59,722 bases of DNA from Parendozoicomonas sp. Alg238-R29 (GCF_947331445.1 NZ_CAMZOG010000019.1:1-59722), one strand, 5' to 3'; positions 27,573-37,396 are shown, counted from the stretch's first letter. A program made the numbers and translations. Notes: generated from the sequence alone by a model not told the origin.

Positions 27573-28979
27573 TTACTTGGTATCTGGTTTTTTTTCGTTT
27601 GGTTGATGTGGAAAGCCGCCTGAAAAACTAACACTTGGGTTCCTGCGATGACGTATCACCTGGTGTGGAGGCAGAGTTTGAATCGGCTCTGTTGTGAGGC
27701 TGGTATGCGAAGAAGAATTATAGCTGGTAAACCTTTTTGCTGAAGATGAGGGGTATGGTGGTTGGAATGAAGCGCCGGTAGTTGTAACGAGTGACAGGTC
27801 TGTATTTGTTCTTTGTACAGTATAGAACGGTAGCACGGGGACTCCCCCCATCTCGTGGACTGTTCTCTTCACTTTTGTTGCGGCGGCATTTGCCGGAGGA
27901 ACGAGTTGTTCCTCTCGCCCTTCAGGGATATCCCAAACAGTTTTCGATGCAAAGGCTCCCTCAGGCATACATACATACTCGAACCCCAAGAATCTGGCAG
28001 AAAACGGACTTTCACTTTGTAGCAGTACGCTAACCTTGTTGATTCGGGCGCCAACCATATCATTGATCATTGCTACGGCGTGTAGCCTTTCTTTGAATGG
28101 TTTAATTAAATTCTGAAGCTTTTGGTAAGTCAGGCTGTTAGCAGTCTGGTCGGCTTCATTGGTAATGATCTCAACTATTTCACTGAGGCGTAGTTCCTGT
28201 AACGCAAGCTTGTCCGGATCGACTTCCGTGTCTGCGTTAGCTGTCCCATGCTGGAGCTGACTAAGAGTTGATGCCCCGGAGCCTTTGTATGATGCGTGAC
28301 CTCTGTTCCTCAGCGGGCGTAACTTTTCATCCCAAAAGAGAAAGAATGTGTAATCCTTAGTCGTAAAGTTTCTTTTTTGAAGGAAGTCCCACGGAGGAGT
28401 CACAGGTGAAGTTTCAATAAGGAGTCCTGATTTGTTAGAGGCTTCATCTCTATCAAACAGAGTGAGTTTTCGAATGTTGAGAGGTTTGCTTTGAAAATCT
28501 TCAGTTTTTTCGCTTTCTGATTGTCTGGGTGGAGTGAAAGATAACAGTACCGCCTCATCAGGCTTAGCTGTGTCACTCGTGGAGAAGCCTGAGTCTATGG
28601 AAACTTCTCCCATAAAAGTCAGATTTACAGTATCGGTTTTCTCCTGTAATTGAACCTTTATTTGCTCTTGCACTTTCTCCGCTTCCTCTGAGGTTATGGT
28701 TTGAGGGGAGCTAGGATTGAGAGAATGCTTTGGAGTGCGGCTCCTTTTTTTTTCTCTTGAAGAACCCGTAATTGAAGTTGTGAGTGTTGCAGTGGCTTCA
28801 AGCTTTTCTGATAACTCTTTTGATAGGGCTAATACTTCTGTGCTGGTTGTTGGAGTAGTAATCAAAAAGCGCTGAACAAGAACCCTCGTAGCATGTGCCG
28901 GGGCAGTGAGTGAAATTGTGAAGGTAACGAGAAAACATGTCAGAAGCGGGTGCCTTCTCGAAACAGATACGACAGCCAT
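27573..28979 (-). CDS. Orphan exported protein of unknown function
   Basis: 468 aa that I do not recognise. A clear signal peptide is present (LLTCFLVTFTISLTAPAHA, cleavage about residue 30). The mature protein is rich in Ser, Thr, Lys and Glu, with a basic patch (REKKRSRTPKHS, about 75-86), an acidic/Gln coiled-coil-like stretch (about 95-115) and a low-complexity Ser/Pro/His C-terminal tail (about 390-468). Short hydrophobic segments such as DYTFFLFWDEKLRP and ARFLGFEYVCMP suggest folded parts. It lies between gpgS and hemC on the same strand, 62 and 80 bp from its neighbours, where Pseudomonas has algR. It may be lineage-specific. Confidence 0.7.
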   Translation of the reverse strand: MAVVSVSRRHPLLTCFLVTFTISLTAPAHATRVLVQRFLITTPTTSTEVLALSKELSEKLEATATLTTSITGSSREKKRSRTPKHSLNPSSPQTITSEEAEKVQEQIKVQLQEKTDTVNLTFMGEVSIDSGFSTSDTAKPDEAVLLSFTPPRQSESEKTEDFQSKPLNIRKLTLFDRDEASNKSGLLIETSPVTPPWDFLQKRNFTTKDYTFFLFWDEKLRPLRNRGHASYKGSGASTLSQLQHGTANADTEVDPDKLALQELRLSEIVEIITNEADQTANSLTYQKLQNLIKPFKERLHAVAMINDMVGARINKVSVLLQSESPFSARFLGFEYVCMPEGAFASKTVWDIPEGREEQLVPPANAAATKVKRTVHEMGGVPVLPFYTVQRTNTDLSLVTTTGASFQPPYPSSSAKRFTSYNSSSHTSLTTEPIQTLPPHQVIRHRRNPSVSFSGGFPHQPNEKKPDTK

Positions 28980-29041
28980 AAACCATCACTCAACAGAAAC
29001 TGTCTGCTATATATAGCTTATGGCTGTCGTTTGGGTGGATT

Positions 29042-30253
29042 TCAGCTGTTATCCAGCTCAACCGCGTCATATAAGCGTTCAAGGAAGTCAGGAATCGCTG
29101 CTACGACACGGTTCCAGCTGGGGATAAATGGCTTCTCCATTGGACGTTCAAGAAATTGCGTGCCTGCTTCCATGATATTTTTGGCAAACAGTTCCACGGC
29201 CTGTTCTTCATTGTGGCGATCTACCCGTAAACCGTTCATAACCCCATCGTTGTAATAGGATTCGATGAAATCCAGAGCTTGCCGGTAATACGTTGCCTTG
29301 ATGGTGCGGAAGGTTTCCTGATTAAATTGCACGCCTGTTGTCGCCAGCTTTCGGAAAATAGCCTTGATAATGTCGTTGCTCATTTTCGACAAGCCAGCCG
29401 CCGGGTCCTCCTTGGAAAGAGGTTGATGTTTGTGATCGTAAGTATCGGCAATATCGACCTGACAGAGACGGCGGGTTGAGTAGTTGCGCATCACTTCTGT
29501 GAGCACACCAATCTCCAACCCCCAGTCGCTGGGGATGCGAATGTCGTTGAACACATGGGCACGCATGGAAAACTCTCCCGCCAGCGGATAACGGAAGCTA
29601 TCGAGATATTCCAAATAATCATGGTGACCGAAAATTGTTTTCAGTGAGCGCAGTAATGGTGTCACCAGTAACCGGCTCACACGACCATTCATATTCTGGC
29701 CTGCTACTCGTGCGTAATAGCCTTTGCAGAAGGTGTAATTAAATGCTGGGTTGGCTACCGGATAAAACAAGCGAGCCAGCATCTCACGGTTATAAGTCAC
29801 TATGTCGCAGTCGTGCAGTGCGACAGCTTCGGCGCGAGCTGAAGCCAGAATATAACCGTAGCAGTACCATACATTTCGGCCTTTGCCGGGTTCCATAGGG
29901 GCAAGGCCTTCTTTCTGCAGCTGCTTGTCCAGCTCTCTGAGGTTTGGCCCATCATTCCAGAGAATGCGGTGGTTCTGTGGCAATCGGCCAAAGAATTCCT
30001 TGGCGTGGTTAAACTGCTCCTGATCAGCTCTGTCCAAACCAATAACGATCTCGGTCAGGTAGGGAACCTCGCAGAGCTCGGTAATAATATTATCCAGTGC
30101 TGGCCTCTGGAGCTCTGAGTAAAGAGATGGGAGTACAAGAGACATGGGGCGCAAGCGGGAAAAGGTGAGTAGGTCCTGCTCCAGTTCCTGAAGACTTCGC
30201 GTGCGCAGGTTATGCAGGTTGGTGATAACACCGTTCTGATAAAAGTCGCCCAT
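29042..30253 (-). CDS. GT81 family glycosyltransferase (glucosyl-3-phosphoglycerate synthase-like)
   Basis: A 403-aa glycosyltransferase expected to join a nucleotide sugar (UDP/GDP-glucose or -mannose) and 3-phosphoglycerate, the first step to glucosylglycerate or mannosylglycerate, a compatible solute. The metal-binding DxD-type motif is HDCDIV (Asp148 and Asp150). GRNVWYCYGYILA and EFSMRAHVFNDIRIPSDWGLEIGVL-type segments (partly quoted) fit GpgS. A HAD phosphatase that would complete the pathway is encoded 194 bp upstream on the same strand. Sugar specificity cannot be read from sequence alone. Confidence 0.85.
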   Translation of the reverse strand: MGDFYQNGVITNLHNLRTRSLQELEQDLLTFSRLRPMSLVLPSLYSELQRPALDNIITELCEVPYLTEIVIGLDRADQEQFNHAKEFFGRLPQNHRILWNDGPNLRELDKQLQKEGLAPMEPGKGRNVWYCYGYILASARAEAVALHDCDIVTYNREMLARLFYPVANPAFNYTFCKGYYARVAGQNMNGRVSRLLVTPLLRSLKTIFGHHDYLEYLDSFRYPLAGEFSMRAHVFNDIRIPSDWGLEIGVLTEVMRNYSTRRLCQVDIADTYDHKHQPLSKEDPAAGLSKMSNDIIKAIFRKLATTGVQFNQETFRTIKATYYRQALDFIESYYNDGVMNGLRVDRHNEEQAVELFAKNIMEAGTQFLERPMEKPFIPSWNRVVAAIPDFLERLYDAVELDNS

Positions 30254-30447
30254 TGTGTGCCCCGTATTGTTGGTCTCAGGCTGATGTTCTGTTTAGTGTT
30301 CAGCGCATAGATGATAAAACCGTGAACAGCATAGTTGTTAACGTCAGTTGTTAAAGTCAGTTGTAAAAGCCACTGACTGTTGCTGTTTCTATTTCTATAC
30401 AAGGGAATAAAGCAAAAGCCAGGCCAGTGACTTCAAGAAGGGCAGTT

Positions 30448-31263
30448 TCAGAGAAAGGCTTTTATCAGTTTGATTATTTCTATGTTCCAGCCGACCGGTC
30501 CGGGTGCATCAGTTATTTTCAGATTTTTAATATGGCCACATTTTGGTGCGTGGCCATGATCAGAGCTAATCAGAACGGGATAATCAACAGCTTCAAGCAT
30601 TGGCAGGTCATTCGCGCCATCTCCCAACCCAATAGTGATGAACTGGGTATCAGGAAATTCTCCCCGAAAGTGGTCGGTCAGCCATTTCACGGCAAGGCCT
30701 TTATCTCCACTACTGGAAACGTGATGAAATCGCCCCCCTTGAGTGAGGTGTAAATTTCGAGCTGTTAACAGCCGCTGAAACAGTTCGAGATTTTCATCAG
30801 AGTCGCTCCAGATGAGTGGTTCGCTACAATCCCGTTCTTTGGCTCTTTCGGATTCTTCCAGGTCAAGGCCTGTACAGGCGGAAACTTCGTTGACTGTCAT
30901 ATCGCCAAAACCAGTGAATTCAAACCCATACTCCGAGCGAATATTGCACAGAGCTTGTCTGACTTGAGAGTAGAAACTCCCAAATATTGTGGTGTGGCAT
31001 GTTTCGTTGGAGCCAACCCCAGAAAAATAATGATCAGGAATAGAGAGACAGCTGCCGTTTTCTGTAGCGAAAGGATCGGAGTTGCCGAGTTGTTCTCTGA
31101 GATGAGCGGCTTCAGCTCTGGTTTTACTGGTGTTAAATATCAGGGGGATGCGATGCTCTTTCAGCAGCGCAAGAGCCTCACCGGCAGGAGCTGTGGTGTA
31201 GCTGTCATGATCAAGCAGAGTGCCATCAAGGTCGGTAAAAACAAGCAGCTTAGTGTCGTTCAT
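30448..31263 (-). CDS. HAD-IIB phosphatase, mannosyl/glucosyl-3-phosphoglycerate phosphatase-like
   Basis: About 271 aa from the ATG at 31263 (AGGTGA lies upstream; an in-frame GTG at 31278 overlaps that site and is less likely). HAD motif I is FTDLDGTLLD with the nucleophilic Asp near residue 10. The cap region and motif IV (GLGDGANDLPML) are typical of the MPGP subfamily. It should dephosphorylate the glycosyl-3-phosphoglycerate made by the adjacent GT81 enzyme, releasing the osmolyte. Divergent from prkA. Confidence 0.87.
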   Translation of the reverse strand: MNDTKLLVFTDLDGTLLDHDSYTTAPAGEALALLKEHRIPLIFNTSKTRAEAAHLREQLGNSDPFATENGSCLSIPDHYFSGVGSNETCHTTIFGSFYSQVRQALCNIRSEYGFEFTGFGDMTVNEVSACTGLDLEESERAKERDCSEPLIWSDSDENLELFQRLLTARNLHLTQGGRFHHVSSSGDKGLAVKWLTDHFRGEFPDTQFITIGLGDGANDLPMLEAVDYPVLISSDHGHAPKCGHIKNLKITDAPGPVGWNIEIIKLIKAFL

Positions 31264-31711
31264 TGTTGTTCTGATCACCTGCTTATCGTGTGGCTACCTT
31301 TCTGATCGTCGGTTTTTTTCAGAGGAAAAACAAGGGCTGAATTTTAGCTGAGGAATTCAGAGAGAAAAGTTTGATAGGTTGCTGCAAGTAACTGTAAGGC
31401 CTGTTTTGCAGTAGACCTGCTTCGGACGAGAAGAAACATAACAGACCCAATATTACATAAAATACTTGACCGAAACAGTCTTTTTCTTTGCAGGGATCGC
31501 TTGTAGTTTAGTAGGTGTTCCTACCTACTTTGCATCATGGGTGCGAAAAAAAAGATATGTCTTGCCATGTTGAAAAAGGAGATAAGAAAGCACGCTTGGG
31601 TGGCACAAGAGTGAACACACATCGGGAAAACCTTCACAGTTATGTAAAGTACTTAGAAAGTATTCTCGATAGCCGTCTACTTTAAGAAAACGACAATAGA
31701 TGGGTGGTTGT
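31264..31711. other. Divergent intergenic region between the osmolyte phosphatase and prkA
   Basis: No gene is supported in these ~450 bp. The region must hold promoters for both directions. The plus-strand leader of prkA is AT-rich and long. A dyad is annotated separately at 31510-31529. I could not assign a confident sigma-54 or sigma-70 promoter. Confidence 0.5.
31510..31529. promoter_or_regulatory. Dyad upstream of the prkA operon
   Basis: AGTAGGT (31510-31516) and its exact reverse complement ACCTACT (31523-31529) are separated by 6 bp, about 180 bp before the prkA start. The spacing suits a dimeric regulator; none is identified. Confidence 0.4.
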
Positions 31712-33634
31712 ATGTCCTTGTTTCAGCATTATCAGAACCGTTTTGACTCTACGCAGCAGGAAGAAATGAGCCTGCAGGAGTATCTGGATTTATGTAAAGA
31801 AGATCCGGGTGCCTATGCCAACGCCGCTGAGCGTATGTTGATGGCAATTGGTGAACCTGAGATGGTCGATACTTCCAGAGACCCGCGGCTGAGTCGTATC
31901 TTCTCCAACAAAATTATCAAACGTTATCCAACCTTTGATGAGTTCTATGGCATGGAAGAAGCAATCGAACAGATTGTCTCCTATTTCCGTCATGCATCTC
32001 AGGGTTTGGAAGAGAAAAAGCAGATTTTGTATCTTCTGGGCCCAGTCGGTGGGGGTAAGTCTTCTCTGGCGGAGCGCTTGAAAGCCCTTGTCCAGCAAGT
32101 CCCTTTTTATGCCATTAAAGGTTCCCCCGTATTTGAGTCCCCACTGGGCTTATTTGATGACACTGAAGACGGTGTCATTCTCAATGAAGAATATAATATT
32201 CCGCGCAGATACCTGCGGCATATCATGTCACCATGGGCCGTGAAACGGCTTCATGAGTATGGTGGTGATATTTCTCAATTCCGCGTTGTAAAGCTCTATC
32301 CGAGCATTCTCAATCAGATTGCAGTAGCCAAAACGGAGCCGGGCGATGAAAACAACCAAGATATCTCAAGTCTTGTTGGTAAGGTCGATATCCGACAGCT
32401 GGAAGAATTTTCTCAAGACGATCCAGACGCTTACAGCTTCTCAGGAGCCTTGTGTCGTGCCAATCAGGGCGTCATGGAATTCGTCGAAATGTTCAAGGCC
32501 CCGGTCAAGGTATTACACCCGTTACTGACAGCTACTCAGGAAGGTAACTACAACAGTACTGAAGGCCTTGGTGCGATTCCGTTTGAAGGTGTGTTGCTGG
32601 CCCACTCCAATGAATCTGAGTGGCAGACATTCCGTAACAATAAGACCAATGAAGCCTTTATCGACCGTGTAAACATTGTGAAGGTGCCTTACTGCACCCG
32701 AATCAGTGAAGAAGTTCATATTTACGAGAAACTGCTGGAGCACAGTTCTCTGAAGCAAGCGCCTTGCGCACCAGATACCCTGAAGATGCTGGCGCAGTTC
32801 ACCACTCTGTCACGTATCAAAGAACCAGAAAACTCCAATTCTTACTCCAAGATGCGGATATACGACGGTGAGAACCTGAAAGATACCGATCCACATGCCA
32901 AGTCTTTGCAAGAATACAAAGATGCAGCCGGTGTTGATGAAGGTATGGAAGGTCTCTCTACCCGTTTTGCCTTTAAAACCTTGTCTAAGGTATTTAACTT
33001 CGATCCATCGGAAGTAGCGGCCAACCCTGTTCATCTGTTGTATGTACTGGAGCGTGAAATCGAGCAACAGCAGTTCCCACAGGATACTCATGATCGTTAC
33101 ATGCGTTACATCAAAGAGTATCTGGCACCCAAATACGTGGAGTTCCTGGGGAAAGAGATTCAGACCGCTTACCTGGAGTCCTACTCCGAGTATGGCCAGA
33201 ACATCTTTGATCGGTATATTACCTATGCCGACTTCTGGATTCAGGATCAGGAGTTCCGCGATCCTGATACTGGCCACATTCTCGACCGCAGCACTCTGAA
33301 CGATGAGCTGGAGAAAATTGAGAAGCCTGCCGGTATTGCTAATCCGAAAGATTTCCGTAACGAAGTTGTGAACTTTGTCCTGCGTACCCGAGCCAACCTT
33401 GAGGGTAGAAACCCAAGCTGGTTGAGCTACGAGAAGATGCGGGCGGTGATTGAGAAGAAAATGTTCTCTAACACCGAAGATCTGCTGCCGGTTATCAGCT
33501 TCAATACCAAGTCCAGCCAGGATGAGCAGAAGAAGCACCACGACTTTGTGGAGCGGATGATGAAGCACGGTTATACCGAGAAGCAGGTTCGATTGTTGTG
33601 CGAATGGTATATCCGGGTTCGTAAGTCACAGTAA
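31712..33634 (+). CDS. prkA: PrkA/YeaG serine protein kinase
   Basis: About 640 aa from the ATG at 31712, which aligns with the N-terminus of YeaG (MxxFxHYxxR). The frame opens four codons earlier at 31700. The AAA-type N-terminal domain contains Walker A GPVGGGKS (about 110-117), and the C-terminal PrkA kinase-like domain follows. Related proteins work with YeaH and YcgB/SpoVR in stationary-phase and nitrogen-starvation responses in enterics; that exact role here is inferred from conserved order. It is the first gene of prkA-yeaH-spoVR. Confidence 0.95.
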   Translation: MSLFQHYQNRFDSTQQEEMSLQEYLDLCKEDPGAYANAAERMLMAIGEPEMVDTSRDPRLSRIFSNKIIKRYPTFDEFYGMEEAIEQIVSYFRHASQGLEEKKQILYLLGPVGGGKSSLAERLKALVQQVPFYAIKGSPVFESPLGLFDDTEDGVILNEEYNIPRRYLRHIMSPWAVKRLHEYGGDISQFRVVKLYPSILNQIAVAKTEPGDENNQDISSLVGKVDIRQLEEFSQDDPDAYSFSGALCRANQGVMEFVEMFKAPVKVLHPLLTATQEGNYNSTEGLGAIPFEGVLLAHSNESEWQTFRNNKTNEAFIDRVNIVKVPYCTRISEEVHIYEKLLEHSSLKQAPCAPDTLKMLAQFTTLSRIKEPENSNSYSKMRIYDGENLKDTDPHAKSLQEYKDAAGVDEGMEGLSTRFAFKTLSKVFNFDPSEVAANPVHLLYVLEREIEQQQFPQDTHDRYMRYIKEYLAPKYVEFLGKEIQTAYLESYSEYGQNIFDRYITYADFWIQDQEFRDPDTGHILDRSTLNDELEKIEKPAGIANPKDFRNEVVNFVLRTRANLEGRNPSWLSYEKMRAVIEKKMFSNTEDLLPVISFNTKSSQDEQKKHHDFVERMMKHGYTEKQVRLLCEWYIRVRKSQ

Positions 33635-33725
33635 GCGTAACAGTGATGTGTAACGCAGCAGAGCAGGTTACAACCTGCTCTGCCGCTGTTAGAAAAACTA
33701 GCAGAGCACAAAGCTGGAGGCGTTT

Positions 33726-35012
33726 ATGAGCAGCATAATCATAGACCGCCGTCGTAACAGTAAAGGGAAAAGCACGGTGAATCGCGAGCGCTTTATGCGC
33801 CGCTACCGTCAGCAGATCCGCAAGGCTGTGAACGACGCGGTCAACAACAGGAGTATCACCGATACTGACAGCGGTGAGGAAATCTCCATTTCTCGGAAAA
33901 GTCTTTCTGAACCTTTCTTTCATCACGGTGAAGGTGGGGATCGAGATCAGACTCACCCGGGAAACAAAGAGTTTGTGACAGGAGACCGGTTCCCCAAGCC
34001 CAAAGGAGGGGGGAAAGGCTCTGGGTCAGGTAGCGGCGATGCCTCTGACGGTGGAGAAGGGGTTGATGACTTTGTTTTCCAGATAAACCGGGATGAATTT
34101 CTGGAATATTTATTTGATGATCTGGCGCTGCCAAATATGGTGCGCAAAGAACTGAAAGAATCCAATGAATTCGCTTTCCGTCGTGGTGGTTACACCAGTG
34201 CTGGCGCGCCAGACAGGCTGAACGTTATTCGTTCACTGCGTGGTGCCCATGCCAGGCGTATTGCTCTTTCTGGGAAAGATCGTAAGGAAATTCGTGCGCT
34301 TAAACGCGAGTTACGTGAGATGGAAGTAAGCCCCGATGATACTGATCATTCACGGGCGGAAGAGATCAAACTTCGTATCAAGGAGCTGAATGAGAAAATC
34401 AAACGGCTGCCGTTTATTGATGATTTCGATCTCAAATTCAACAATTTGATTAAAGTACCGCTGCCATCCAGCAGTGCGGTGATGTTTTGTGTAATGGATG
34501 TGTCCGGCTCCATGACCCGTGACATAAAGGATATGGCCAAACGTTTCTTCTTCTTGCTGTATATGTTCCTGCAAAGGAATTACAAGAAGGTAGAAATCGT
34601 ATTCATTCGCCACCATGCAGAAGCGAAAGAATGTGATGAGCACGACTTCTTCTACGCCCGGGAGACCGGTGGCACGGTGGTGTCTTCAGCGCTTACGCTG
34701 ACCGACGAAATTATCAAGGAACGCTACAAGCCAAACGAGTACAACATTTACGTTGCACAAGCTTCGGATGGAGACAACTGGGAAGCGGATTCACCCAAGT
34801 GTTCCAAGGTTATTTCTGAAAACCTGATGCCGTTCCTGTCTTACTACGCCTATGTAGAGATTACAGATCGTCATCACCAGAACCTCTGGCACGAGTATAA
34901 AAAACTGGAAAAAGAGCACCCTGAATATTTTGCCATGGCCCACATAAAAGGTCCGGCAGATATCTTTCCAGTATTCCGGGAACTGTTTGAGAAGAAGGAG
35001 GCAGCGGTATGA
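33726..35012 (+). CDS. yeaH: YeaH/DUF444 family protein with von Willebrand A-like domain
   Basis: A 428-aa cytosolic protein. A basic N-terminus (RRRNSKGKSTVNRERFMRR) is followed by a Gly/Ser-rich spacer (about 90-110), a charged helical segment, and from about residue 255 a vWA-like domain with MIDAS-type DVSGS. GGAGG precedes the ATG. It overlaps spoVR by 4 bp (ATGA), so the two are translated together. It is found with PrkA kinases across proteobacteria; a direct biochemical role is not established. Confidence 0.93.
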   Translation: MSSIIIDRRRNSKGKSTVNRERFMRRYRQQIRKAVNDAVNNRSITDTDSGEEISISRKSLSEPFFHHGEGGDRDQTHPGNKEFVTGDRFPKPKGGGKGSGSGSGDASDGGEGVDDFVFQINRDEFLEYLFDDLALPNMVRKELKESNEFAFRRGGYTSAGAPDRLNVIRSLRGAHARRIALSGKDRKEIRALKRELREMEVSPDDTDHSRAEEIKLRIKELNEKIKRLPFIDDFDLKFNNLIKVPLPSSSAVMFCVMDVSGSMTRDIKDMAKRFFFLLYMFLQRNYKKVEIVFIRHHAEAKECDEHDFFYARETGGTVVSSALTLTDEIIKERYKPNEYNIYVAQASDGDNWEADSPKCSKVISENLMPFLSYYAYVEITDRHHQNLWHEYKKLEKEHPEYFAMAHIKGPADIFPVFRELFEKKEAAV

Positions 35013-36535
35013 CCGAGTCATCAAGTGCCCCCCTGTTTACCGGGTCGGAGTGGAGCTTCGAGCTGGTGGAAACCGTCGACAGTGAAATTGCCAAGATTGC
35101 TGAAGAATTTGGTCTGGATACCTACCCTAACCAGATTGAGGTGATCAGTTCTGAGCAGATGCTGGATGCGTACGCTTCGGTGGGCATGCCGCTGATGTAT
35201 AATCACTGGACTTTTGGTAAACATTTTCTGTCCAACCAGAACAGTTATCAGCGTGGGCAGATGGGGCTGGCCTACGAGATAGTGATTAACTCCAACCCCT
35301 GTATCTCTTACCTGATGGAAGAGAATTCCATGACTATGCAGACGCTGGTAATTGCTCACGCCTGTTATGGTCATAACTCTTTCTTCAAGGGAAACTATCT
35401 GTTCAAAGCCTGGACAGATGCAGATTCCATTATCGACTACCTGCTGTTTGCCAAAAACTATATCTCCAAGTGCGAAGAAAAGTACGGCATTGATGCGGTA
35501 GAAGAAGTGCTGGATGCCGCCCATGCGCTGCAAAGCCAGGGTGTGAACCGGTATAAACGTCCGGTGCCGCTTTCAGCTGATGAGGAAAAGCACCGTCAGA
35601 AAGACCGTGAGGAGTATATACAACGTACGCTGAACGATTTATGGACAACAATTCCTCTGAAATTCCGCAAAGAAGAGAAAGTAGAAGAGCGCTTTCCGAA
35701 AGACCCCGAGGAGAACATTCTCTACTTTATCGAGAAGCATGCGCCTCTGCTGGAAACTTGGCAGCGTGAGCTAATCCGCATCGTGCGGAAGATGGCTCAG
35801 TATTTCTATCCGCAGAAGCAAACCAAGGTGATGAACGAGGGCTGGGCAACCTTCTGGCATTACACGCTGATGAATGAACTGCACGAGAGGGGCAAGATTA
35901 CCGACGGCACTATGCTGGAATTCCTGCAGTCTCATACCAACGTTGTGTTCCAGCCAGAGTTTGATGATCCCCGTTACAGTGGCATCAATCCTTATACTCT
36001 GGGCTTTAATATCTTCACGGATATTAAGCGTATCTGTCTTGATCCTACTGATGAAGACAAGCGCTGGTTCCCTGAGTTTGCTGGCAATGAGAACTGGGTG
36101 GAAGTGTTGGATTACGCCATGCGTAACTTCAAGGATGAGAGTTTCATTCTGCAATACCTGTCGCCCAAGGTGATGCGGAATATGCGGTTTTTCACCATCA
36201 ATACCAAGGAAGAGAACCCTTATCTGGAAGTGGGGGCTATCCACAATGATGAGGGCTTCCGACAACTTCGCCAGAATCTGGCTGCTCAGTATAACCTGGG
36301 CAATCTGGAGCCAAACATACAGGTGTACAGTGTGGATACCAAAGGTGACCGGTCAATGACCCTACGTCATTACAGGCATAACCGCTGCCCTCTGGATGAT
36401 GCGAGTACGAGTGAAATTCTGGGGCATATCCAGAATCTCTGGGGTTTTGATGTAAAACTGGAATCGGTTGATGGTGAGAACATCATCGCAACCTACCCAC
36501 CACCCACAAAGGGTGGAGATAACAAGGCTGCATAA
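35009..36535 (+). CDS. SpoVR family protein (YcgB)
   Basis: A 508-aa SpoVR/YcgB protein. The family hallmarks HACYGHNSFFKGNYLF (about 112-127) and the histidine-rich NEGWATFWHYTLMNEL (about 275-290) are present. An ideal AAGGAGG lies before the overlapping ATG. Functional partner of PrkA and YeaH by conserved linkage; its molecular activity is unknown. A strong terminator follows. Confidence 0.94.
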   Translation: MTESSSAPLFTGSEWSFELVETVDSEIAKIAEEFGLDTYPNQIEVISSEQMLDAYASVGMPLMYNHWTFGKHFLSNQNSYQRGQMGLAYEIVINSNPCISYLMEENSMTMQTLVIAHACYGHNSFFKGNYLFKAWTDADSIIDYLLFAKNYISKCEEKYGIDAVEEVLDAAHALQSQGVNRYKRPVPLSADEEKHRQKDREEYIQRTLNDLWTTIPLKFRKEEKVEERFPKDPEENILYFIEKHAPLLETWQRELIRIVRKMAQYFYPQKQTKVMNEGWATFWHYTLMNELHERGKITDGTMLEFLQSHTNVVFQPEFDDPRYSGINPYTLGFNIFTDIKRICLDPTDEDKRWFPEFAGNENWVEVLDYAMRNFKDESFILQYLSPKVMRNMRFFTINTKEENPYLEVGAIHNDEGFRQLRQNLAAQYNLGNLEPNIQVYSVDTKGDRSMTLRHYRHNRCPLDDASTSEILGHIQNLWGFDVKLESVDGENIIATYPPPTKGGDNKAA

Positions 36536-36561
36536 CAGTCGTGATTTTCTCTCTTGTGTTT

Positions 36562-36586
36562 GCCGGGCTTTATGCCCGGCCTTTTG
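36562..36586 (+). terminator. Terminator of the prkA-yeaH-spoVR operon
   Basis: GCCGGGC / GCCCGGC (36562-36568, 36574-36580), a 7-bp GC stem with a 5-nt loop, is followed by CTTTTG on the plus strand only. Confidence 0.85.
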
Positions 36587-36607
36587 TTCTCTGGTTTAAG
36601 ATGATTT

Positions 36608-37387
36608 CTAGCGACTGAGGTTCTGAAGCAATCTGCGAACAGACGACACATGGCGGCGGCTAACCGTCATTGGATTTTCCTTGCCCTTGATCTGGAGCTC
36701 GTAAAAACCTTGTTCGTTGCGATTAAAACTTTCAATAGCGTTATGGGCTACAAGTGCATTTCTGTGAATGCGCACAAAGTTATCCCCTAGGCGATCCTGA
36801 AGACTTTTGAGAGGTTCATCGATGAGAACTTCACCCTTACTGTAAAGGACAGTGACGTACTTATGATCGGCATGAAATAGAGAAATGTCGTTTATCGGAA
36901 TCAGCTCAATACCTTTACGTGTTCGTGCGGAAATATGGGAATCTTGAGTTGACGGACGCTCTTCACTCTCCTCACTCTGTTTTGCGCTGAGCGCAGATAA
37001 CTGAGATCGGGTCAGGCGCTGCGCTCTATTAAGGGCATCTTCCAACTGGGTTTGTCTAACGGGTTTGAGCAGGTAGTCCACCGCTTGTGCCTTAAAGGCT
37101 TCGAGTGCATGGTCATTGTAGGCGGTGCAGAAAATAACCGATGGTGGCGTGTCCATTGTGGAAATTTGCTGAGCGCAGTTGAGGCCGTCCATCCCTGGCA
37201 TTCTGATATCAAGAAGCACGATATCAGGTGAATACTGGTGGATAAGCTCAAGAGCTTGTTTGCCATCTCCCGCCTCTTCTTCGATTGGTGTGACACCCTC
37301 TATCCGATCCAGCATGGCGTGCATGCGTTCACGGGCGAGGGGTTCATCATCACAAATCAGCACCTTCATATTGTTGTGTGTGCTCAT
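36608..37387 (-). CDS. algR: LytTR response regulator AlgR
   Basis: A 259-aa regulator with an N-terminal receiver (LICDDEPLARERM; phospho-acceptor Asp in VLLDIRMPGMDG, residue 60) and a C-terminal LytTR DNA-binding domain (from about 155; VTVLYSKGEVLIDEPLKSLQ and FVRIHRNALVAHNAIESF region, partly quoted). In Pseudomonas AlgR controls alginate, twitching motility and virulence genes; the regulon here is unknown, and no alginate biosynthesis gene is in the window. It lies 9 bp after algZ. A second in-frame ATG six codons in (37369) aligns better with AlgR proteins. Confidence 0.92.
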   Translation of the reverse strand: MSTHNNMKVLICDDEPLARERMHAMLDRIEGVTPIEEEAGDGKQALELIHQYSPDIVLLDIRMPGMDGLNCAQQISTMDTPPSVIFCTAYNDHALEAFKAQAVDYLLKPVRQTQLEDALNRAQRLTRSQLSALSAKQSEESEERPSTQDSHISARTRKGIELIPINDISLFHADHKYVTVLYSKGEVLIDEPLKSLQDRLGDNFVRIHRNALVAHNAIESFNRNEQGFYELQIKGKENPMTVSRRHVSSVRRLLQNLSR

Positions 37388-37396
37388 ATGTTGCTG

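Noticed and set aside
27573-36535. Genomic island carried by a mobile element
   Set aside because: No integrase, transposase, tRNA or flanking repeats were found, and the block contains conserved housekeeping-type operons.
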